Below the pieces are notes generated by a model. The model searched no databases, was not told the DNA's origin, and saw only the letters and a list, made by a program, of their open reading frames with translations. From an uncultured Clostridium sp. (GTDB lineage: Bacteria > Bacillota > Clostridia > Lachnospirales > Anaerotignaceae): 11,662 bases of DNA. The stretch spans positions 1 to 11,662 of the forward strand of contig CAMXTM010000034.1 of NCBI GenBank assembly GCA_947246775.1, in the 5' to 3' direction. Shown piece by piece: positions 4,853 through 11,662 of this stretch. Made by a program: the position numbers and the translations under genes. Positions within the stretch are counted from its first letter, which is position 1, and the number at the start of each line of letters is the position of its first letter.

Positions 4853-5213
4853 ATTTCGTTTGCTCTATTAGTTGTTCTGTTAATTCTGCGATATCTCCTA
4901 TTACTTCCGCACAATCTTGTCTTTGTGCAGAAATCGCACAGCAATTTAATGTCTCATATTTATCGTGAAACAGCACAAACAACTGCATACGCAGCAATTT
5001 TGCTTTTTCCTCTGAAAACAACAGCCCAAACAACAATACTGCTCCTACCAATGCGCAACAAATACTCCCTACTCCAAAGCCACTACTTACAGCACAGCAG
5101 CTTTGTTGCGCTTCCTCTGGCAATGCAACGCCATATTTATCCGCTCCTGCCTTCAATATCACAAAAGAACAATTATATCCTTTTTCATGATAATACAATG
5201 CCTTTTCTCTCAC
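4851..5213 (-). CDS. C_GCAxxG_C_C family redox protein
   Basis: This 120-residue, cysteine-rich protein matches the C_GCAxxG_C_C family, thought to be redox-active or metal-binding. Cysteines are C15 (in the YNCS motif), C39-C40, C52-C53, C91-C92 and C101. The family core GCAxxG appears here as CCALVG (52-57), so the usual glycine is replaced by an additional cysteine. The central 44-66 stretch is hydrophobic but is normal for the family. The start is a GTG with AAGGGG about 7 nt upstream. It lies between an RseC-family gene and a flavodoxin gene on the same strand. A hairpin upstream (5226-5266) covers part of the ribosome binding site. The biochemical role of the family is not established. 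Confidence 0.8.
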   Translation of the reverse strand: MREKALYYHEKGYNCSFVILKAGADKYGVALPEEAQQSCCAVSSGFGVGSICCALVGAVLLFGLLFSEEKAKLLRMQLFVLFHDKYETLNCCAISAQRQDCAEVIGDIAELTEQLIEQTK

Positions 5214-5225
5214 TACTATACACCC

Positions 5226-5266
5226 CTTTGATTTGTCCTTTCTTTATCATATGGACAAAGTCAAAG
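5226..5266 (-). promoter_or_regulatory. Hairpin covering the ribosome binding site of the C_GCAxxG_C_C gene
   Basis: CTTTG-x-TTTGTCC (5226-5238) pairs with GGACAAA-xx-CAAAG (5253-5266) around a 14-nt loop. In the minus-strand mRNA the 3' arm includes the AAAG of the ribosome binding site AAAGGGG (5222-5228). It could reduce translation until opened; no ligand is known. Confidence 0.35.
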
Positions 5267-5279
5267 AGAGGTTACAATT

Positions 5280-5705
5280 TTATTTTTCTGTTGTAACTTT
5301 TGTGGCAACTGGTCTAATCTTCTTTTTATCCCATGTAGATTCTTTACTTCTTATCCACAAATAGGCAAGTACTGTAAACAGGATTCCTACCGCAAATGAC
5401 AGCACTTCTCTATTGATTGGAACATACTGATACAGCACATAATATCCCAGCACAATACCCGTTACCAATGCTACCATAGGAATACCATACAATATCATAA
5501 CTGCTTTGATAAAACTATTATTACGCAGTTCCATAATGACCCAATCACCTACTTTGGCATTACATTCATTATCTGCTTCTATAATCATTTCTTCCTTTTT
5601 CATACCTGCTAGGCAAGCTCTACACTGTCCACAAGCTTCTGTTCTTGTCATTTGTATAACTGCTAAATGGTCTTTTGTATTGATGACCAAACCTTTTTCA
5701 CCCAT
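5280..5705 (-). CDS. SoxR-reducing system RseC-family protein
   Basis: This 141-residue protein has the RseC/MucC layout: a short N-terminal domain with four cysteines (C25, C28, C31, C48), two membrane helices (about 68-91 and 99-117) and a basic C-terminal tail. In Proteobacteria, RseC works with the Rsx (Rnf-like) complex to reduce SoxR; in Clostridia, homologues occur near redox genes and the exact role is unknown. The ATG at 5705 has AAAGG about 9 nt upstream. No rnf genes lie in the window. It precedes the C_GCAxxG_C_C and flavodoxin genes on the same strand and may have its own promoter at 5754-5762. Confidence 0.8.
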   Translation of the reverse strand: MGEKGLVINTKDHLAVIQMTRTEACGQCRACLAGMKKEEMIIEADNECNAKVGDWVIMELRNNSFIKAVMILYGIPMVALVTGIVLGYYVLYQYVPINREVLSFAVGILFTVLAYLWIRSKESTWDKKKIRPVATKVTTEK

Positions 5706-5753
5706 TTCTCCACGCCTTTCTTTTTTACTGCTTTATACTTTTCTACTGCAATT

Positions 5754-5762
5754 ATTTTAGCA
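5754..5762 (-). promoter_or_regulatory. Candidate extended -10 promoter of the RseC-family gene
   Basis: On the minus strand TGC-TAAAAT forms an extended -10 about 50 bp before the start at 5705, in the 83-bp gap after the membrane protein gene. No good -35 is present. Confidence 0.3.
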
Positions 5763-5788
5763 CAATTCCTAGCAAAAGAAAAGGACTT

Positions 5789-6310
5789 TTATATCATTAG
5801 CAAGACAAGCAGCAATGCAAATACTGTCAAACTCCTTAACCAGATGCTAACCATCGTTTTTTTACTCCTTTTAATGTTTTTAGCACTATACCATACCATC
5901 ATCAAACAGGCAAAAAACAAAATACAAATATTTTCTTCAAACTTAGGCAGCAATGCAGCAATGCCAAACAGTCCAAATGCAATAAAAAAACAACCAGGTG
6001 TGACATAACTCTCCCAGCCAGTTTTATCATATTGGTAGAGCAAAAAACACCCTCCCAACAACACAAGCACTGTACCGAAAATATGTTTACTAATAAAAGG
6101 AAGTTCTGTATGCGTTCCCCACAGAAAAAGTAGCACAAAACAACACCAAAATGCCCACCATTTCCTTTTTTTATAAAAAAGCAACAACAATGCTCCCCCT
6201 AATATTACAAAGGCAGGAATATCTTGTTTCATACACACTTGCACTACAGCAAAACACAACAATAACAGCAACGTTACAATCAAAAGACGTTTATTCCTTT
6301 TTTCTATCAT
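5789..6310 (-). CDS. Unknown integral membrane protein, about seven segments
   Basis: I do not recognise the family. The protein is short (173 residues from the ATG at 6310) and very hydrophobic. Segments fall near residues 9-28, 32-47, 51-67, 76-93, 101-121, 127-141 and 157-173. A WWAFWCC motif lies in the third segment. A basic patch (KNIKRSKK) precedes the last segment, and the protein ends within a membrane helix (LLLVLLMI). The ATG at 6310 follows AAGGGAG at a long 12-nt spacing; a GTG at 6352 would overlap the upstream permease gene by 25 nt but lacks a ribosome binding site. Either way it is tightly linked to the AI-2E-family gene and is probably translated with it. Confidence 0.6.
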   Translation of the reverse strand: MIEKRNKRLLIVTLLLLLCFAVVQVCMKQDIPAFVILGGALLLLFYKKRKWWAFWCCFVLLFLWGTHTELPFISKHIFGTVLVLLGGCFLLYQYDKTGWESYVTPGCFFIAFGLFGIAALLPKFEENICILFFACLMMVWYSAKNIKRSKKTMVSIWLRSLTVFALLLVLLMI

Positions 6311-6327
6311 ATCGTTCCATTTCTCCC

Positions 6328-7479
6328 TTACTGTTGTTTTTCCTTTTTCCACTCATACAATCGTACTGCAAATATTTTTATTAGCGCTCCACAAGGCACA
6401 GCAACAATCATACCCAACAAGCCAAACAATCCCCCAAACACTGCTAGAGAGATTATCACAAACGCTGGGTGCAATTCTACACTTTTTCCCACTACTTTTG
6501 GTACTATCAAAATACTATCTACTTGCTGCAACACCAACACAATAATGACTGCATACAATGCCCTAATTGGTTCACCACTCAAAAGCCCCATTGCTACAGA
6601 AAGCAAAAACGCAATCACTGCCCCTACATAGGGTATCAAGTTAGAAAATCCTGATATAATCCCTATCATTACCGCATAGGGTATTTTCGCTACACAAAAA
6701 CTAATGCTTATCAACACCGCCATAATAAAAGCATCTGTCATTTGCCCTGTAATATATCCTGAAAAGGTACTCACTACCAAACGACAAAATTCTTTTATTC
6801 CACTTGCTGTTTTATGACTAAAAAATACTTCTACTATATTTTTACAGCAATACAATATTTTATCTTTTCCTGACAGTATATAAAATGCGATGGTCAAACC
6901 TAATACACTATTTACTGCCCAACTCCCTGCCTTTGATATGGAATTTGCCGCACTCATAATACTCGCTTGCAACAGTTCTGATAGATTCGTTGTCCAGCTT
7001 GCCAAAATGCCCTCTACATTCTGAAATATACCATATTCTGCTAGCTTTACACTGATTAAAACAATAAAATCACTAAATTCTTGTATATAGGCATTGACTT
7101 TATCCGCAAAAGCATTGATATCTGTTGCTCCAATTTTTATCACAGCATACTGTACAATGACATAAAATGCTATCAGCCACAGTACATAAACTGTTGCTGT
7201 TCCTCTTTTTCTTGTGGGAAATTCTCCCTTTGCTGCAATAGGCATATACTTTTGCCATTTGTTTTGAAAAAAATCAACCGCTGGATTCATTAAAAACGAA
7301 AATATCAATGCTACCAACACAGGCGCAAACACAGAAATCGTTTTCCCTACAATGTTAAAAAAAATTTGCTTTACACTATTCAAATTTCCCGCAATACCTG
7401 CCAACACATATATCACAAGCACTGTAAATATAACATGAAATGATATTTTTAAATACTGTTTGTCCCAAGGCAATTTCAT
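6328..7479 (-). CDS. AI-2E family transporter (PerM-like permease)
   Basis: This 383-residue protein matches the AI-2E/PerM family of membrane exporters; members include the TqsA autoinducer exporter and Na+/H+ antiporters, so the substrate cannot be deduced. An N-terminal helix (about 14-32) and a pair near 38-65 and 94-116 are followed by a soluble region (about 117-190). Four to five C-terminal helices then carry the family signatures GFSNLIPYVGAVIAF and VPKVVGKSVELHPA. The ATG at 7479 has AAAGGGA upstream. It begins 15 nt after pepD, so both are probably one transcript. A possible pairing of a peptidase with an exporter or importer is only suggested by neighbourhood. Confidence 0.85.
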   Translation of the reverse strand: MKLPWDKQYLKISFHVIFTVLVIYVLAGIAGNLNSVKQIFFNIVGKTISVFAPVLVALIFSFLMNPAVDFFQNKWQKYMPIAAKGEFPTRKRGTATVYVLWLIAFYVIVQYAVIKIGATDINAFADKVNAYIQEFSDFIVLISVKLAEYGIFQNVEGILASWTTNLSELLQASIMSAANSISKAGSWAVNSVLGLTIAFYILSGKDKILYCCKNIVEVFFSHKTASGIKEFCRLVVSTFSGYITGQMTDAFIMAVLISISFCVAKIPYAVMIGIISGFSNLIPYVGAVIAFLLSVAMGLLSGEPIRALYAVIIVLVLQQVDSILIVPKVVGKSVELHPAFVIISLAVFGGLFGLLGMIVAVPCGALIKIFAVRLYEWKKEKQQ

Positions 7480-7494
7480 ATACTTTCCCTTTCT

Positions 7495-8952
7495 TTAGTC
7501 CCTCTTATAACTTATTACAGCTAATAAATACTTCCACACTCTTTCTACTGATGCAATCTCTACTGCTTCATTTGGTGAGTGCGCTCCTGTTATATTAGGT
7601 CCAAATGAAATCATATCTACCTCTTTTAATTTTTTACAAAAAATACCACATTCTAATCCTGCGTGAATCGCTTTTACCACTGGCTGTTTTTGATACATTT
7701 CAAAATATATTTTACTACATATTTTTTCAATCTCTGAATCTCTCTTTACTGCCCACTCTGGATATTCTCCTTTTTTATTGGTTTTCGCTCCTGCCAGCTC
7801 TGCAATGATTTTTATTTTTTGCTCTATTACTTTGATTTTACTATCTACTGAGCTTCTCAATGCATTACTATACACAATTTGTTCTTCTTTTGTTTTGACT
7901 GCACCGATATTACTAGAACTTTCTACCAAATCACTATAGTATGTGTCCATTGTTTCAATTCCATAAGGCAGCAAATACAGTATAGAAATCATATTTTTTG
8001 CTGTTTCCTCTGAAAAACATTGCCCTACTTTTTCTTTCATAGGCAGCAAACAAAAAGTAATATTATCCTCTACTCCCTCATATTCTTTACTACAAATTAC
8101 ATTCATCTGTGCTACTGCTGTCTCGATTCCTTTTGCCTGTTCCTCTCTCAGCAATACAACTGCTTCCGCTTCTCTTGGTATAGCATTGTCCTTTTCTCCC
8201 CCTATAATATTACTTATTTTAATATCATATACGGAAAAAATATCAAAAAGTATTCTCGACATCAATTTATTTGCATTTGCTCTTTGCAAATGAATATCTG
8301 TACCAGAATGTCCCCCTTTTAATCCTGATACTTTTAACAAATATGGTATGCCCCACTGTGGCGCTTCTTCCCACACAATAGGTTGCAATACATCTGTTTT
8401 ATTACCTCCACAACAACTAATCACCAATTCTCCTTCTTCTTCTGAATCCAAATTGATAAACGTTTTTCCCTCTATATCACTTGCGTCAAATACATTCGCT
8501 CCATTCATTCCTGTTTCTTCTTCTGTTGTAAATATCGCTTCTAGTGCTGGGTGAGCAATATCATCAGCATCCAATATCGCTAAGATATACGCTGCTCCAA
8601 TACCATTATCCGCACCTAGTGTCGTACCCTCTGCTTTTATTTTTCCATCTTCTATTACCAATTTTAATCCATCTGTCTCAAAATCATGCTTTACATCGCT
8701 ATTCTTTTCGCACACCATATCAATATGCCCTTGCAATATGATTGCTGGCTGTCCCTCATATCCCTTTGTAGCTCCCTTTTTAATTAATACATTATTTGCA
8801 CTATCTTGCCTACAGTACAATGCCCTCTTTTCTGCAAAATGTACGATATAATCACTTATTTTTTTCTCATTCCCACTCCCATGTGGAATTTGACTCATTT
8901 CCTCAAAAAAATGAAATACTGCCTTTGGTTCTAAATTCTCTAATACTCCCAT
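7495..8952 (-). CDS. pepD: Aminoacyl-histidine dipeptidase (peptidase D, M20C)
   Basis: This cytosolic zinc enzyme cleaves dipeptides such as carnosine or Xaa-His to recycle amino acids. It has 485 residues, the normal length. All ligand and catalytic residues known from E. coli PepD are in place: H76 and D78 (GHIDMV), D115 (GADNG), E145-E146 (TTEEETG), D169 (LDSEEEG) and H458 (HSPNE). The ATG at 8952 has AGGAGG 10 nt upstream and a TATAAT box further up. It is the first gene of a co-oriented minus-strand series with the AI-2E-family gene 15 nt behind. A terminator at 9051-9080 separates it from the Rpn genes upstream. Confidence 0.93.
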   Translation of the reverse strand: MGVLENLEPKAVFHFFEEMSQIPHGSGNEKKISDYIVHFAEKRALYCRQDSANNVLIKKGATKGYEGQPAIILQGHIDMVCEKNSDVKHDFETDGLKLVIEDGKIKAEGTTLGADNGIGAAYILAILDADDIAHPALEAIFTTEEETGMNGANVFDASDIEGKTFINLDSEEEGELVISCCGGNKTDVLQPIVWEEAPQWGIPYLLKVSGLKGGHSGTDIHLQRANANKLMSRILFDIFSVYDIKISNIIGGEKDNAIPREAEAVVLLREEQAKGIETAVAQMNVICSKEYEGVEDNITFCLLPMKEKVGQCFSEETAKNMISILYLLPYGIETMDTYYSDLVESSSNIGAVKTKEEQIVYSNALRSSVDSKIKVIEQKIKIIAELAGAKTNKKGEYPEWAVKRDSEIEKICSKIYFEMYQKQPVVKAIHAGLECGIFCKKLKEVDMISFGPNITGAHSPNEAVEIASVERVWKYLLAVISYKRD

Positions 8953-8976
8953 ATTTTTTTATCCTCCTATGTTTTT

Positions 8977-8982
8977 ATTATA
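8977..8982 (-). promoter_or_regulatory. Candidate -10 box of pepD
   Basis: A perfect TATAAT on the minus strand lies 25 bp before the ATG; the matching -35 is poor. A second possible -10 (TAAAAT after TGA) lies about 20 bp further upstream. The start point is uncertain. Confidence 0.3.
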
Positions 8983-9050
8983 ACCCTTTCCATTTTATCA
9001 CATACCTAACTATTTTACTGCAATTACTTTGACAAAATATTCTATACAAT

Positions 9051-9080
9051 AAAATTTCCCGACAGATTTGCTCCATCGGG
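9051..9080 (-). terminator. Terminator of the Rpn transcript
   Basis: On the minus strand a 9-bp stem (9072-9080 with 9058-9066, two G-U pairs) with a GCAAA loop is followed by a T-rich tail (9051-9055). It ends the Rpn-tail transcript before pepD. Confidence 0.65.
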
Positions 9081-9098
9081 ATTAAATTAATAATATAT

Positions 9099-9317
9099 TT
9101 ATTGATTTGAACTGCTTAAATAACGCAATGCTTCTTCTTTTGAAATGCTAAATTCATTGCATATATTTTCTATAATTATAGTATCTGTTAAAGAAAGTGT
9201 TTTTAATATTTTTACTGTTTTTATTATACTTTGTGTAATTCCCTTTGCTATGCCTTCTTTCTTTCCTTCTTCTCTTCCCTCATTTCTAGCTTGTTCTAGT
9301 CTTTCCCACTCAAACAT
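9099..9317 (-). CDS. Orphan Rpn C-terminal segment
   Basis: This 72-residue reading frame is a second version of the last part of the upstream Rpn gene. Both share ERLEQARNEGREEG followed by a lysine-rich stretch and a helical end (TIIIENICNEFSISKEEALRYL here, NVIIENVCEQFQVSEAEVIYYL there). It has no nuclease domain. The ATG at 9317 is preceded by AGGAG at 7 nt, better than the ATG at 9332, so it could be translated as a separate protein. It begins 27 nt after the stop of the full gene on the same transcript. It is either a remnant of a duplicated Rpn gene or a standalone tail. In Rpn proteins, internal starts giving C-terminal products are known, which makes the second option plausible but unproven. 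Confidence 0.6.
   Translation of the reverse strand: MFEWERLEQARNEGREEGKKEGIAKGITQSIIKTVKILKTLSLTDTIIIENICNEFSISKEEALRYLSSSNQ
9268..9305. repeat. Direct repeat within Rpn tails, left copy
   Basis: The 31 bases 9268-9298 equal 9493-9523 exactly, and the match goes on with one mismatch to 9305/9530. The offset of 225 bp is a multiple of three. It encodes the shared LEQARNEGREE segment of both Rpn tails. Confidence 0.85.
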
Positions 9318-9344
9318 ATCATTTCTCCTCATACTACTATTATT

Positions 9345-10241
9345 TTATTCATTTATATTATTTAAGTAGTATATTACCTCCGCCTCTGAAACTTGAAATT
9401 GTTCACATACATTTTCTATAATAACATTGTCATCTGCCATCGACATTGTCTTTAATAGTTTTATTGAGTTTATCAATCCCTTTGCTAGTCCCTCTTCTCT
9501 TCCCTCATTTCTAGCTTGTTCTAATCTTTCATATTCCAACATATACTCTTTCCTCCATTCTGGTGTCATTTTTACTTCTTTTACTTTAGATTTTATTTTA
9601 TCTACCAGACTGCTAGGTGTTTTTGATGTATAACCATCTCGTATCAATTCTATAAATGATTTTAAAGTATTATCTTGAATAGCATCTATATCGCAACGTG
9701 TATTTATCAATATCTTATTTGCCTTATCATTACAAAGCTTATATTCTTCTCCATCTGATATAAAACTACCTATTGTATAGATTGCCTTATTTGATGAAAA
9801 TTCTACACAAGGGTTAAAATTACAAATAAATATAATATAAGTTGTTTTTAAATCTAAAAAATCATCGCCTTGCTTTAAATGCCCTACATCAATAATACCT
9901 TGATAATATCTCATTCTTTCATACAAATTATGCAGGTTTGCATTTTGAATTTCTAAATCAAATATAGTATCATTCGCTGCCAAATAAATATCAAATCTAA
10001 CACCTCTAGCTTTTAAAGACACATCTAAAGTATATTCTTTATTGACAATATCTATTTCTTCTTTTGATAAATCTATCCCTGTAAAAAGTTTTATCAACTC
10101 AACAGCAATTTCTTTATCACTTGCAACACTTGTAAATAGTAAATCATTTGTAATTTTTACACTTTCTATTAATTTATCGATTTCTTCAGTAGTAAATATA
10201 CTCTTTTTATATACTGAAGAAGATTCCAAGTCATCTAACAA
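9345..10241 (-). CDS. Rpn family PD-(D/E)XK nuclease / PDDEXK_2 protein
   Basis: The protein belongs to the Rpn/YhgA-like family (PDDEXK_2), once called putative transposases. Its members are DNA nucleases that promote RecA-independent recombination, and some act in phage defence. Key marks are the entry motif ITNDLLFTSVASDKE near residues 30-44, the nuclease core RFDIYLAANDTIFDLEIQ near 82-99 (an Asp then D-x-E-x-Q pattern), and the C-terminal EGREEGLAKG stretch common in the family. The TTG at 10241 with GAGGGG 7 nt upstream is preferred over the GTG at 10256, which has no site (298 versus 303 residues). Its own promoter lies at 10289-10317. Behind it lies a short copy of its tail. No transposon ends were found around it. 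Confidence 0.85.
   Translation of the reverse strand: MLDDLESSSVYKKSIFTTEEIDKLIESVKITNDLLFTSVASDKEIAVELIKLFTGIDLSKEEIDIVNKEYTLDVSLKARGVRFDIYLAANDTIFDLEIQNANLHNLYERMRYYQGIIDVGHLKQGDDFLDLKTTYIIFICNFNPCVEFSSNKAIYTIGSFISDGEEYKLCNDKANKILINTRCDIDAIQDNTLKSFIELIRDGYTSKTPSSLVDKIKSKVKEVKMTPEWRKEYMLEYERLEQARNEGREEGLAKGLINSIKLLKTMSMADDNVIIENVCEQFQVSEAEVIYYLNNINE
9493..9530. repeat. Direct repeat within Rpn tails, right copy
   Basis: Partner of 9268-9305, located inside the full-length Rpn gene near its 3' end. The near identity at the DNA level, against looser protein similarity on both sides, suggests a recent duplication or gene conversion of this block. Confidence 0.85.
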
Positions 10242-10288
10242 TTTATCACCCCTCACCTAAATTTATGACGCTCTTAATATTTATTATT

Positions 10289-10317
10289 AGTATAGCAACA
10301 TGAATTTAAAAAGTAAA
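10289..10317 (-). promoter_or_regulatory. Promoter of the Rpn gene
   Basis: On the minus strand TTTACT (10312-10317) and TATACT (10289-10294) are 17 bp apart, about 50 bp before the gene start and just after the gdhA terminator. Confidence 0.6.
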
Positions 10318-10319
10318 GC

Positions 10320-10352
10320 AAAAACCCCGATGGAAAATCCATCGAGGTTTTT
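10320..10352 (-). terminator. Terminator of gdhA
   Basis: AAAAACC-C-CGATGGA (10320-10334) pairs with TCCATCG-A-GGTTTTT (10338-10352) with one mismatch and a 3-nt loop. It is followed by T on the minus strand, 43 bp after the gdhA stop. The symmetric A/T ends could also stop plus-strand transcripts. Confidence 0.8.
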
Positions 10353-10395
10353 ATTATTGTACAAGGCTTTTGAACGCTGTACTTCCTTTTTAAAA

Positions 10396-11662
10396 TTATA
10401 CTAAACCTTGAGCCATCATAGCAGCTGCAACTTTCTTGAAGCCTGCAATGTTAGCACCTGCAACAAGGTTATAGCCCATTCCATATTCTTCAGCTGCTTC
10501 AGCAGATACTTTATGGATATTTTTCATGATGCCTTTTAATTTTGCATCTACTTCTTCTGCTTCCCAGCTATATCTCATAGAGTTTTGGCACATTTCAAGT
10601 GCGGAAACTGCAACACCACCAGCATTAACTGCTTTAGAAGGTGCAACAATTACGCCTGGTTGATTCATAGCATATTCAAGTGCTTCGTTTGTTGTAGGCA
10701 TATTAGCAACTTCAATATAGTATTTTGTACCATTACCAATGATTTTTTTGATTTCGTCCATAGTAATTTCGTTTTGTGTTGCACATGGCATAGCAATGTC
10801 AACTTTTTCGCCCCAAGGTTTTGTTTTTGCAACAAATTTACAACCAAATTTATCAGCATAATCTTGCGCTCTGTCACGTCCAGAAACTCTCATTTCTACT
10901 AAGTAGTCAATTTTTTCTGGTGTTACAACGCCGTCTGGGTCATAAACATATCCGTCTGGACCAGAAATTGTAACAACTTTACCACCCAATTCAGCAACTT
11001 TTTTGCAAACACCCCAAGCAACGTTACCAAATCCAGAAATAGCAACTGTTTTGCCTTCAAATGTGTCGCCTTCATGTTTTAATACTTCGTTTACATAGTA
11101 TGTTGCACCAAATCCTGTTGCTTCTGGTCTAATTAAAGAACCACCAAATTCAAAGTTCTTTCCTGTTAATACGCCATTTTGCCAGCAGCCTTTGATTCTC
11201 TTATATTGTCCATAAAGATAACCAATTTCTCTACCGCCAACACCAATGTCACCAGCAGGAACGTCTACGTCTGGACCAATGTGTCTGTAAAGTTCTGTCA
11301 TGAAAGCTTGGCAGAATCTCATGATTTCAGCGTCGCTCTTTCCACGTGGGTCAAAGTCAGAACCACCTTTACCACCACCGATAGGCAAACCTGTTAAGCT
11401 GTTTTTGAAAATTTGCTCAAATCCAAGGAATTTGATAATACCAATGTATACAGATGGGTGGAAACGAAGACCACCTTTGTATGGTCCAATAGCGCTGCTA
11501 AATTGTACTCTAAAGCCACGGTTTACATTTACTTTGCCTGCATCATCTACCCATGTTACTCTAAAGGAAACGGCTCTTTCTGGTTCAACTAATCTTTCTA
11601 ACAAACCAGCTGTTTCATATTCTGGATGTTTTTCGATTACTTGTTCCAAAGATTTAAAAACT
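10396..11662 (-). CDS. gdhA: NADP-type glutamate dehydrogenase (5' end cut by window)
   Basis: The enzyme makes glutamate from 2-oxoglutarate and ammonia using NADPH, the main ammonia entry point besides GS/GOGAT. It is hexameric and cytosolic. Visible motifs are RVQFSSAIGPYKGGLRFHPSV (split over substrate and lysine sites), the catalytic GGGKGGSDFDP lysine, PAGDIGVGGREIGYLYGQ with the catalytic aspartate, and the dinucleotide site ISGFGNVAWG followed by VVTISGPDGYVYDP. The C-terminus ends KKVAAAMMAQGLV. The first in-frame start inside the window would be a TTG at 11649, but the frame stays open through ...VFKSLEQVIEKHPEYE to the edge. Family members have about 445 residues, so some 25-30 N-terminal residues lie outside. 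Codon use is richer in GGT, CCA and CGT than in neighbours, as expected for a highly expressed gene. A terminator follows at 10320-10352. Confidence 0.95.
   Translation of the reverse strand, partial: VFKSLEQVIEKHPEYETAGLLERLVEPERAVSFRVTWVDDAGKVNVNRGFRVQFSSAIGPYKGGLRFHPSVYIGIIKFLGFEQIFKNSLTGLPIGGGKGGSDFDPRGKSDAEIMRFCQAFMTELYRHIGPDVDVPAGDIGVGGREIGYLYGQYKRIKGCWQNGVLTGKNFEFGGSLIRPEATGFGATYYVNEVLKHEGDTFEGKTVAISGFGNVAWGVCKKVAELGGKVVTISGPDGYVYDPDGVVTPEKIDYLVEMRVSGRDRAQDYADKFGCKFVAKTKPWGEKVDIAMPCATQNEITMDEIKKIIGNGTKYYIEVANMPTTNEALEYAMNQPGVIVAPSKAVNAGGVAVSALEMCQNSMRYSWEAEEVDAKLKGIMKNIHKVSAEAAEEYGMGYNLVAGANIAGFKKVAAAMMAQGLV

Noticed and set aside
4925..5296. A 123-codon plus-strand frame opposite the C_GCAxxG_C_C gene
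   Set aside because: It lies almost wholly antisense to a well-supported gene, has no ribosome binding site and its composition (repeated S, L, P, T) is that of a shadow frame.
5667..6008. A 113-codon plus-strand frame spanning the RseC and membrane protein gene ends
   Set aside because: It is antisense to both genes, begins inside one of them, lacks a ribosome binding site and resembles no family.
9099..10320. Insertion sequence around the Rpn gene (family once named transposase)
   Set aside because: No terminal inverted repeats or target-site duplications flank the gene; the direct repeat is inside the coding tails. Rpn proteins are nucleases, not IS transposases.
10585..10902. A 105-codon plus-strand, cysteine- and asparagine-rich frame inside gdhA
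   Set aside because: It is the reverse shadow of a highly conserved enzyme; the C/N/F-rich composition follows from gdhA codon use.

Overview
The window is AT-rich, uses strong AGGAGG-type ribosome binding sites, starts many genes with GTG or TTG, and carries gene families typical of anaerobic Bacillota. These include an NADP-type glutamate dehydrogenase, an RseC-family redox protein, a C_GCAxxG_C_C protein, an Rpn/PD-(D/E)XK_2 protein and an Lsa-type ABC-F protein. The best guess is a chromosome of a Clostridia species, probably Lachnospirales-like. The species cannot be read from the sequence.

Left end (1-1200). The tail of an unidentified gene and its terminator are followed by a DUF1492/ArpU-like phage regulator with no phage genes after it, so this looks like the edge of a decayed prophage. 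A non-coding stretch follows, holding two tandem copies (about 190 bp apart) of a structured element. Each copy has a strong minus-strand promoter, a short antisense-type RNA of about 95 nt and a bidirectional terminator. A short peptide frame is conserved on the plus strand. The layout resembles the antitoxin half of a type I toxin-antitoxin locus whose toxin N-terminus has been lost. A third, deleted copy lies at 4164-4257.

Middle left (1210-3082, minus strand). An Lsa-family ABC-F ribosome protection protein sits behind a 350-nt leader. The leader has its own promoter, an 8-codon leader ORF buried in a 24-bp stem, a second large hairpin, and a perfect terminator just before the gene. This is the expected layout of ribosome-stalling (antibiotic-induced) attenuation.

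Middle (3144-4148, plus strand). Three small genes follow: a DUF4177-like protein, a gene broken by an apparent one-base deletion in an A-run, and an ABM-fold monooxygenase-like protein.

Right (4276-8952, minus strand). A co-oriented series reads pepD, an AI-2E-family permease, an unknown membrane protein of about seven segments, an RseC-family protein, a C_GCAxxG_C_C protein and a flavodoxin. The last three are all thiol or flavin redox proteins and may form a redox module. Further right, an Rpn-family gene is followed by a separate short copy of its own C-terminal segment. The window ends in gdhA, whose N-terminus runs off the right edge.

The features most worth following up are the attenuator leader, the toxin-antitoxin-like RNA repeats, the frameshifted small gene and the Rpn tail duplication.
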